DNA of 9,589 bases. It comes from Comamonadaceae bacterium. Its GTDB lineage: Bacteria > Pseudomonadota > Gammaproteobacteria > Burkholderiales > Burkholderiaceae_C. The notes under the pieces are model-generated. The model had not been told where the DNA came from. It was given only the letters and a program-made list of their open reading frames with translations, and did no database searches. Both the position numbers and the translations under genes were made by a program. The stretch is from NCBI GenBank assembly GCA_947458305.1, contig CANGZO010000081.1, positions 1 to 9,589 on the forward strand. The letters are read 5' to 3'. Positions 1 to 5,079 of the stretch are shown here, one piece after another; position 1 is the stretch's first letter, and each line of letters begins with the position of its first letter.

Positions 1-45
1 ACTCGCAAGGGACCGCGCAAAGGTGCTGCGGCTCTGAAGAAATAA
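1..45 (+). CDS. rpsM: 30S ribosomal protein S13 (uS13), C-terminal fragment
   Basis: The window opens inside a gene. The first 15 codons in frame 1 read TRKGPRKGAAALKK followed by TAA at 43-45. This is the basic C-terminal tail typical of bacterial S13, which reaches toward the tRNA binding sites in the head of the 30S subunit. The next gene, 19 nt downstream, is rpsK, which matches the standard alpha-operon order rpsM-rpsK-rpsD-rpoA-rplQ. Only the tail is visible, so the call rests on the motif plus context. Confidence 0.9.
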   Translation, partial: TRKGPRKGAAALKK

Positions 46-64
46 GCAGGACTGAGAGACCAAC

Positions 65-469
65 ATGGCAAAAGCACAATCCAACAGCGCAGCTCAACGA
101 GTCCGCAAAAAAGTCCGCAAGAACATTGCCGACGGCATTGCACACGTTCACGCTTCGTTCAACAACACCATCATCACGATCACCGATCGCCAAGGCAATG
201 CTTTGTCTTGGGCTTCTTCCGGTGGCCAGGGTTTCAAAGGTTCACGCAAGTCGACACCTTTTGCCGCCCAAGTCGCTTCCGAAGTGGCAGGTCGTGCTGC
301 GCAAGAACAGGGCATTAAAAACCTGGACGTCGAGATCAAGGGCCCAGGCCCAGGTCGCGAGTCATCGGTTCGTGCTTTGGGTGCGTTGGGCATTCGCATC
401 ACATCGATTGCCGATGTGACGCCAGTCCCGCACAACGGCTGCCGCCCTCAAAAGCGTCGTCGCATTTAA
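65..469 (+). CDS. rpsK: 30S ribosomal protein S11 (uS11)
   Basis: This 134-residue protein is close to the usual bacterial S11 length of about 129. S11 lies on the platform of the 30S subunit near the E site and the 3' region of 16S rRNA. Recognisable blocks are the beta-strand region around HVHASFNNTIITITD, the segment SSGGQGFKGSRKSTPFAA, the loop GPGPGRESSVRAL, and the C-terminal PHNGCRPQKRRRI. The Asn124-Gly125 pair in that tail matches the Asn-Gly site known to form isoaspartate in E. coli S11. The ATG at 65 is preceded by a purine-rich stretch (AGGA at 48-51, GAGAG at 54-58). It is the second visible gene of the alpha operon, 19 nt after rpsM and 85 nt before rpsD. Confidence 0.98.
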   Translation: MAKAQSNSAAQRVRKKVRKNIADGIAHVHASFNNTIITITDRQGNALSWASSGGQGFKGSRKSTPFAAQVASEVAGRAAQEQGIKNLDVEIKGPGPGRESSVRALGALGIRITSIADVTPVPHNGCRPQKRRRI

Positions 470-487
470 TCTCAAACCAAGCCCACC

Positions 488-532
488 GCCAGGCCATGCT
501 TGCATCGCCTGGCTCCCGCATTTTTGATGCGG
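488..532 (+). promoter_or_regulatory. Tandem stem-loops in the rpsK-rpsD spacer
   Basis: Two hairpins fill most of the 85-nt spacer. The first pairs GCCAGGC (488-494) with GCCTGGC (507-513), a perfect 7-bp stem. It can continue past a C/C mismatch with ATG (496-498) against CAT (503-505), closing on a CTTG loop. The second pairs CCGCAT (516-521) with ATGCGG (527-532) around a TTTTG loop. Neither is followed by a T-run, so they are not intrinsic terminators. The second ends 12 nt before the AAAGGAAA ribosome binding site of rpsD. A role in RNA processing, stability or S4-dependent translational control is possible but inferred. Confidence 0.6.
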
Positions 533-554
533 CAGCTGCACAAAGGAAAATCAA

Positions 555-1178
555 GTGGCACGTTACCTAGGCCCCAAGGCCAAACTTTCTCGCCGTGAAG
601 GCACCGACTTGTTCTTGAAGAGCGCACGTCGCTCGATCGCTGACAAGTCCAAATTTGACACCAAGCCCGGTCAGCACGGCCGCACTTCGGGTCAGCGCAC
701 TTCCGACTACGGTCTGCAGTTGCGTGAAAAGCAAAAAGTCAAACGCATGTACGGCGTTTTGGAGAAGCAGTTCCGCCGCTATTTTGCTGAAGCAGATCGT
801 CGCAAAGGCAACACAGGCTCCAACTTGCTGGCTCTGCTCGAGTGCCGTTTGGACAACGTGGTTTACCGCATGGGTTTTGGTTCTACACGTGCAGAAGCCC
901 GTCAAATGGTTTCTCACAAAGCCATCACCGTGAATGGTCAATCTGTGAATATCCCTTCATACCTGGTCAAAGCCGGTGATGTTGTGGCTGTTCGCGAAAA
1001 GTCCAAAAAACAAAACCGTGTGGTTGAAGCTCTGCAATTGGCCGCTCAAGTCGGTATGCCTGCATGGGTTGAAGTCAACGCGGATAAAGCGGAAGGCACT
1101 TTCAAGAAGGTGCCGGACCGCGACGAATTTGGTGCTGACATCAACGAATCGTTGATCGTCGAACTGTATTCACGTTAA
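555..1178 (+). CDS. rpsD: 30S ribosomal protein S4 (uS4)
   Basis: S4 is a primary 16S rRNA-binding protein that nucleates assembly of the 30S body and contributes to decoding accuracy and mRNA unwinding at the entry tunnel. The 207-residue product matches the usual length of about 206. The N-terminal part starts MARYLGPKAKLSRREGTDLF and lacks the zinc-binding cysteines of some S4 types. The S4 RNA-binding fold lies at about residues 97-156, including CRLDNVVYRMGFGSTRAEAR and HKAITVNG. The start is a GTG at 555, fixed by the conserved ARYLGPK start and by AAAGGAAA at 542-549 with good spacing. In E. coli, S4 represses its own operon through a leader upstream of rpsM. That leader lies outside this window, but paired hairpins sit directly upstream of this gene. 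Confidence 0.98.
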   Translation: MARYLGPKAKLSRREGTDLFLKSARRSIADKSKFDTKPGQHGRTSGQRTSDYGLQLREKQKVKRMYGVLEKQFRRYFAEADRRKGNTGSNLLALLECRLDNVVYRMGFGSTRAEARQMVSHKAITVNGQSVNIPSYLVKAGDVVAVREKSKKQNRVVEALQLAAQVGMPAWVEVNADKAEGTFKKVPDRDEFGADINESLIVELYSR

Positions 1179-1196
1179 TTCGCTGTTTTGATCGTT

Positions 1197-1256
1197 CCCA
1201 GTTCACAAAGCCTTGTGACTGGGCGCTTCATCAGCCTTACCGGTGTAACGAACCGG
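1197..1256 (+). promoter_or_regulatory. Tandem stem-loops in the rpsD-rpoA spacer
   Basis: The 100-nt spacer holds a strong hairpin. CCCAGTTCACAA (1197-1208) pairs with TTGTGACTGGG (1213-1223), giving 11 bp with a single bulged T and an AGCC loop. A weaker hairpin follows: CCGGT (1240-1244) against ACCGG (1252-1256), with a 7-nt loop. No U-tract follows either, so termination is unlikely. The AGAAGGA ribosome binding site of rpoA (1265-1271) begins 9 nt after the second stem. The strong stem may be a processing or 3'-end protecting element that sets the ratio of S4 to alpha; this is inference. Confidence 0.6.
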
Positions 1257-1278
1257 GGGTATTGAGAAGGAAATCTGA

Positions 1279-2271
1279 ATGCAAACAAATTTGTTGAAAC
1301 CCAAAGCGATCCAAGTTGAGCAGTTGGCTGCCAATCGTGCCAAAGTCACGCTTGAGCCATTTGAGCGCGGCTACGGTCACACGCTTGGTAACGCGCTTCG
1401 CCGTGTCTTGTTGTCCTCTATGGTGGGGTATTCCGCCACTGAAGTGACCATCGCTGGTGTTGTCCATGAGTACTCTTCCATCGACGGCGTTCAGCAAGAT
1501 GTGGTGAACATCTTGTTGAACCTCAAAGGTGTGGTATTCAAATTGCACAACCGCGATGAAGTGACCTTGAGCCTTCGCAAAGATGGCGAAGGCCCAGTGA
1601 CAGCGGCCGATATTCAAACACCGCACGACGTCGAAATCATCAACCCCGAGCACATCATTGCCAACTTGTCACAAGGTGGCAAGCTGGACATGCAAATCAA
1701 GGTTGAAAAGGGTCGTGGCTATGTGCCAGGCAGCATGCGTCGCTATGCGGACGAGCCGACCAAGGCGTTGGGCCGCATTGTCCTCGACGCTTCGTTCTCA
1801 CCCGTCAAGCGTGTGAGCTACACCGTTGAAAGCGCTCGCGTTGAGCAGCGCACTGACTTGGACAAGCTGGTCATCGAAATCGAAACCAACGGTGCCATCA
1901 CAGCCGAAGACGCTGTTCGCGCATCGTCTAAGATTTTGGTGGAGCAATTGGCTGTATTTGCACAATTGGAAGGCAGCGAGCTGTCGGCCTTTGATGCACC
2001 CGCGGTCCGCGGTGGTGCGGGTAGTTTTGACCCAATCTTGTTGCGTCCCGTGGACGAGCTCGAACTCACCGTTCGTTCTGCCAACTGCCTCAAGGCTGAG
2101 AACATTTATTACATCGGTGATCTGATTCAGCGCACCGAAAACGAGTTGCTCAAGACACCTAATCTGGGTCGCAAGTCGCTCAATGAAATCAAAGAAGTCT
2201 TGGCTTCACGTGGTTTGACATTGGGTATGAAACTCGAATCCTGGCCGCCAGCCGGCTTGGAAAAGCGTTAA
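1279..2271 (+). CDS. rpoA: DNA-directed RNA polymerase subunit alpha
   Basis: RpoA dimerises to start assembly of core RNA polymerase (alpha2, beta, beta', omega) and its C-terminal domain contacts UP elements and activators. The product has 330 residues, the usual size. The N-terminal dimerisation domain occupies about residues 1-235 and includes FERGYGHTLGNALRRVLLSS at 28-47. A short linker leads to the C-terminal helix-hairpin-helix domain, about residues 250-325, with RSANCLKAENIYYIGDLIQ and KTPNLGRKSLNEIKEVLAS. Arg266 in this domain corresponds to E. coli Arg265, which binds UP-element DNA. The C-terminal ESWPPAGLEKR is typical of betaproteobacteria. The start is set by the good AGAAGGA ribosome binding site at 1265-1271. 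It lies in the alpha operon between rpsD and rplQ. Confidence 0.99.
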   Translation: MQTNLLKPKAIQVEQLAANRAKVTLEPFERGYGHTLGNALRRVLLSSMVGYSATEVTIAGVVHEYSSIDGVQQDVVNILLNLKGVVFKLHNRDEVTLSLRKDGEGPVTAADIQTPHDVEIINPEHIIANLSQGGKLDMQIKVEKGRGYVPGSMRRYADEPTKALGRIVLDASFSPVKRVSYTVESARVEQRTDLDKLVIEIETNGAITAEDAVRASSKILVEQLAVFAQLEGSELSAFDAPAVRGGAGSFDPILLRPVDELELTVRSANCLKAENIYYIGDLIQRTENELLKTPNLGRKSLNEIKEVLASRGLTLGMKLESWPPAGLEKR

Positions 2272-2280
2272 TTGAAAGTT

Positions 2281-2330
2281 TCCGGAGCAATCCGGGTTGT
2301 GCACGGGCAGTACCTGATACGGCTGCTTGT
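2281..2330 (+). promoter_or_regulatory. Tandem stem-loops in the rpoA-rplQ spacer
   Basis: Two hairpins occupy the 81-nt spacer. The first pairs TCCGGA (2281-2286) with TCCGGG (2291-2296), including one terminal T-G pair, and is capped by a GNRA-type tetraloop GCAA. The second pairs ACGGGCAG (2303-2310) with CTGCTTGT (2323-2330), 8 bp with two G-U wobbles, around a 12-nt loop. No T-run follows. The AAAGG purine stretch before rplQ begins a few bases downstream. This repeats the two-hairpin layout of the two upstream spacers. Confidence 0.5.
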
Positions 2331-2352
2331 TTAATAAAGAAAGGTAAGCACC

Positions 2353-2739
2353 ATGCGCCACGGACACGGCCTCCGTAAATTGAACCGCACCAGCGAGCAC
2401 CGCCTCGCGATGTTGCGCAACATGATGAATTCGCTCATCGAGCACGAAGTCATCAAAACAACACTGCCTAAAGCCAAAGAGCTGCGTCGCGTCATTGAGC
2501 CGATGATCACTTTGGCCAAAGAAGACAACTTGTCCAACAAGCGTTTGGCCTTCAACCGCCTGCGCGATCGTGACAGCGTTGTGAAATTGTTCGCCGACTT
2601 GGGCCCCCGCTTTGCCAAGCGTCCTGGTGGCTACACACGCATCCTCAAGATGGGTTACCGCGTGGGTGACAATGCCCCAATGGCATTGGTTGAATTGGTC
2701 GATCGTCCCGAAATCGCTGCTGATTCAGCAGCTGAGTAA
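2353..2739 (+). CDS. rplQ: 50S ribosomal protein L17 (bL17)
   Basis: L17 is a bacterial-specific large-subunit protein near the peptide exit tunnel. The 128-residue product is one residue longer than E. coli L17. The N-terminal MRHGHGLRKLNRTSEHR is nearly diagnostic of the family. Further conserved blocks are LPKAKELRRVIEPMITLAKE, RPGGYTRILKMGYRVGDNAPMA and the terminal VELVDRP. The ATG follows AAGAAAGGTAAGCACC, a usable ribosome binding site. It is the last protein gene of the alpha operon. Its final codons (Ala-Ala-Asp-Ser-Ala-Ala-Glu) contain a 17-nt palindrome, and the promoter-like box of the downstream tRNA gene begins two bases after its stop. Confidence 0.98.
   Translation: MRHGHGLRKLNRTSEHRLAMLRNMMNSLIEHEVIKTTLPKAKELRRVIEPMITLAKEDNLSNKRLAFNRLRDRDSVVKLFADLGPRFAKRPGGYTRILKMGYRVGDNAPMALVELVDRPEIAADSAAE
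2716..2732 (+). repeat. Palindrome in the last codons of rplQ
   Basis: GCTGCTGA (2716-2723) and TCAGCAGC (2725-2732) are perfect inverted arms separated by one base. As RNA this gives a 6-bp GCTGCT/AGCAGC stem with a GATTC loop. It lies in coding sequence directly upstream of the TATAAT at 2742-2747, where a -35 element would be expected. The Ala-rich codons explain part of the symmetry, so function is uncertain. Confidence 0.45.
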
Positions 2740-2741
2740 GG

Positions 2742-2747
2742 TATAAT
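2742..2747 (+). promoter_or_regulatory. Probable -10 box of the tRNA-fMet gene
   Basis: A perfect TATAAT begins two bases after the rplQ stop codon and ends 10 bases before the mature tRNA 5' end. Initiation about 7 bases downstream would give a leader of only a few bases. The matching -35 is poor: the best hexamer at normal spacing is CTGATT at 2720-2725, 3 of 6 matches with a 16-bp spacer. The tRNA may therefore have its own promoter in addition to read-through from the alpha operon. Confidence 0.5.
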
Positions 2748-2757
2748 CAAAGCATAC

Positions 2758-2834
<77 letters not shown>

Positions 2835-2837
2835 AAT

Positions 2838-2856
2838 ATTCAAACTGGTTTTGAAT
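2838..2856 (+). other. Stem-loop in the tRNA 3' trailer
   Basis: ATTCAAA (2838-2844) pairs perfectly with TTTGAAT (2850-2856) around a CTGGT loop. It begins 4 nt after the CCA end, and its last base directly abuts the terminator stem at 2857, so the two helices could stack. It may influence 3' processing of the tRNA precursor; this is inferred from position only. Confidence 0.5.
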
Positions 2857-2888
2857 GCAAAAAAGCCCTCTTATGAGGGCTTTTTTGC
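2857..2888 (+). terminator. Bidirectional intrinsic terminator between tRNA-fMet and rsmA
   Basis: GCAAAAAAGCCCTC (2857-2870) and GAGGGCTTTTTTGC (2875-2888) form a perfect 14-bp inverted repeat with a TTAT loop. On the plus strand the GC-rich core is followed by six Ts (2881-2886); on the minus strand the six As at 2859-2864 become six Us. The element can therefore end the alpha operon/tRNA transcript and the converging lptD-surA-rsmA transcript, whose last stop codon is only 14 nt away. Confidence 0.95.
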
Positions 2889-2902
2889 GCCACTATGTTT
2901 CA

Positions 2903-3739
2903 TCAAGTTGTTCGGTTGTGACCTGTGCCGAGCGATTGGACGAGCTGAACGTATTCGGCCACTGGCACCTCTTCCGCACGACGCTGAAGGTCAAAATGGC
3001 CGCTGAAAGCGAGCTCATCCAGCCAACGACCCAAGGTGTTGCGCAAAATCTTGCGGCGTTGACTGAAAGCCACTTGAACCAATGTTGACAGAGTCTTGAC
3101 GTCCAAGTCGGGTGGGTTGGTCAGGGGCATCATGCGAACTATCGCGCTGTCAACTCTGGGTGGAGGATCAAAGCTGCTGGGTGGAACAAACAAAATGTTC
3201 TCCATCGCATAACGCCACTGGAGCATCACTGAGAGGCGGCTGTAATCTGAAGTGCAAGGCAAGGCCACCATCCGATCAATGACCTCTTTTTGAAGCATGA
3301 AATGCTGGTCTTCGATCACATCCACATGGTCAAGCAGATGAAACAAAATGGGCGTGGAGATGTTGTAAGGAAGATTGCCGACCACTCGCAGTTTGTTGCC
3401 TGAAAAGTTGCTTTGATCAACAGATGAATCTCGTGTTGCTGACTTCATAGCAGCGACACTGGACGCGTGAATTGATTTGAAATCAACCTTCAAAACATCA
3501 GACTCGATGACATTCAAATGCGGATGATCACGCAAACGAACAGCAAGGTCGCGATCCAACTCAATCACCGTGAGTTGCCCCAAGCGTTCTACCAATGGTT
3601 GAGTCAAGGCCGCCAATCCCGGACCGATTTCGACCATCCATTGACCCGGTAGTGGATTGATCGCGTCAACGATGCCATCAATGATGGCCGTATCGGTCAA
3701 AAAATGTTGACCGAATCGCTTTCGAGCGATGTGCTTCAT
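2903..3739 (-). CDS. rsmA: 16S rRNA (adenine1518/1519-N6)-dimethyltransferase RsmA (KsgA)
   Basis: RsmA uses S-adenosylmethionine to dimethylate two adjacent adenines in the 3'-terminal hairpin of 16S rRNA late in 30S assembly. The 278-residue product shows the family blocks in order: RKRFGQHFLTD near the N-terminus, SAM-binding motif I EIGPG at 37-41, the ELDRD strand at 59-63, and catalytic NLPYNIS at 121-127. C-terminal blocks include PPSSFDPPPRVDSA and FSQRRKILRN. A Ser-rich stretch at about 86-115 appears longer than in E. coli KsgA. The ATG at 3737-3739 overlaps the surA stop in an ATGA junction. No Shine-Dalgarno is visible; a 5-bp hairpin (TGCGG/CCGCA, 3740-3755) occupies that position instead, which suggests translational coupling to surA. 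The frame stays open upstream inside surA, but the RKRFGQHFL start fixes the N-terminus. Confidence 0.97.
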   Translation of the reverse strand: MKHIARKRFGQHFLTDTAIIDGIVDAINPLPGQWMVEIGPGLAALTQPLVERLGQLTVIELDRDLAVRLRDHPHLNVIESDVLKVDFKSIHASSVAAMKSATRDSSVDQSNFSGNKLRVVGNLPYNISTPILFHLLDHVDVIEDQHFMLQKEVIDRMVALPCTSDYSRLSVMLQWRYAMENILFVPPSSFDPPPRVDSAIVRMMPLTNPPDLDVKTLSTLVQVAFSQRRKILRNTLGRWLDELAFSGHFDLQRRAEEVPVAEYVQLVQSLGTGHNRTT

Positions 3740-5079
3740 TGCGGAGGTTCCCGCATCTCTATGAAAGCCTTCCCACGAATATCTTGAACCCATGAGGTGT
3801 AAGCGTCTTCCAGCTTTTCCTCTCTTAAAACACGCCTGGCCAGGTTGCGTTGCTCGGCATCTGTCATGGGGGCATCACGTCGATCAGTGACTTCAATCAA
3901 ATGAACGCCAAAACGCGAAACCAGAGGTTCGGCCAATTGACCGGGTCGCAATTGGTTCATGGCTTGTTCAAACTCGGGCACAAACATGCCAGGATTTGCC
4001 CAGCCAAGGTCACCACCTTGAGGGGCACTACCATCTTGAGAAATTCGTGTGGCGACGTCTGCGAAATCGGCCTTGCCAGATAAGATGTCTCGGCGAACAG
4101 ATCCCAGTTGAGCAAGAGCTTGTGCTTGTGAAAGTTGAGCACTGGGTCTAAGCAAAATATGCCTGGCACGGGTTTGGGTGACCAATAAGGTGGCTGGAGG
4201 TGATTGCCGTTGAAGCACTTTCAAAATATGAAAGCCTGCACCCGAACGCACAACTTGAGAAACACCTCCTACTGGCAAAGAGGCCGTGGCCTGAACAAAC
4301 AATTCAGGGTAGCGGTCCAAGGGGCGAAGACCCATGGCGCCGCCATTGGCGCCTCGATCAGGCGAGGTTGAAAAAGAGGTCGCCAATGAGGCAAAGTCTT
4401 CGCCATTACGAGCGCGAGAAGCCACCGATCGCGCCCTGTCTTCTAAAGCTTTGACTTGATCGGGCGAACTGTTCTCGGGAACACCAATCAAAATCATCGC
4501 CAAATTGACATCGGAAGACAGTTTGGCCGCCTGACGAGAAATTTGGTCACTCAAAAACTGGTTGATCTCCAAATCGGAAATACGAATCCGGTTGTCAACT
4601 TCGCGCTCACGCACACGGGAAAGAAGAAGTTGTTGACGCAGTTGTTCACGAAAAGTGGTGAGAGAAAGACCGTCTTGCTGAAGCCTTGCGCGCAGCGCAT
4701 CCACGGTCAACTGGTTGTTGCTGGCCACGCTCGCTTCTGCTTGGTTGATGGCCGCTTCATCCACCACCACGCCCAAAGAAGCAGCTTGCTGGATTTGCAC
4801 TTTATCGTTGATCAATTGCTCAAGTGCCAGCTTCTTAGACTCTGAAATGTTCGGAACCTGGCCTTGCGCTCGGGCGTCGCGCTGCAAGCGAAGACTCAGT
4901 GCCTGAACCTCCTGGTTGGTGATGGGCTCAGAATTGACTACCGCCACGACAAAGTCGGCAGAACGAATGGGCAGAACACTGGGTTGTGCCATCGCAGAGA
5001 AAGAAGTCAAAATGAAAGCGGTAAAAACCGATGAACACATCGGCCAAGAGAAGCTGCGACAGAAAAAAGTTTTATTCAT
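3736..5079 (-). CDS. surA: Periplasmic chaperone / peptidyl-prolyl cis-trans isomerase SurA
   Basis: SurA escorts unfolded outer-membrane proteins, LptD among them, through the periplasm to the BAM complex. The 447-residue product starts with a signal peptide: basic n-region (MNKTFFCR), hydrophobic core to about residue 28, and an AMA/Q cleavage site after residue 31. The SurA N-terminal chaperone domain follows (about 38-165, with VVAVVNSEPIT and a helical Gln/Arg-rich segment). Two parvulin-type domains come next, about 190-290 (GGAMGLRPLDRYPELF) and 301-398 (RARHILLRP, GGDLGWANPGMFVPEFE), then the C-terminal helix. The ATG at 5077-5079 overlaps the lptD 3' end by 8 nt (ATGAATAA), and no clear ribosome binding site is seen, so coupled translation is likely. 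An in-frame extension to 5289 exists but would hide the signal peptide. Confidence 0.96.
   Translation of the reverse strand: MNKTFFCRSFSWPMCSSVFTAFILTSFSAMAQPSVLPIRSADFVVAVVNSEPITNQEVQALSLRLQRDARAQGQVPNISESKKLALEQLINDKVQIQQAASLGVVVDEAAINQAEASVASNNQLTVDALRARLQQDGLSLTTFREQLRQQLLLSRVREREVDNRIRISDLEINQFLSDQISRQAAKLSSDVNLAMILIGVPENSSPDQVKALEDRARSVASRARNGEDFASLATSFSTSPDRGANGGAMGLRPLDRYPELFVQATASLPVGGVSQVVRSGAGFHILKVLQRQSPPATLLVTQTRARHILLRPSAQLSQAQALAQLGSVRRDILSGKADFADVATRISQDGSAPQGGDLGWANPGMFVPEFEQAMNQLRPGQLAEPLVSRFGVHLIEVTDRRDAPMTDAEQRNLARRVLREEKLEDAYTSWVQDIRGKAFIEMREPPQ

Noticed and set aside
488..532. Hairpins in alpha-operon spacers as intrinsic terminators
   Set aside because: None is followed by a T-run, and termination here would cut off essential downstream genes.
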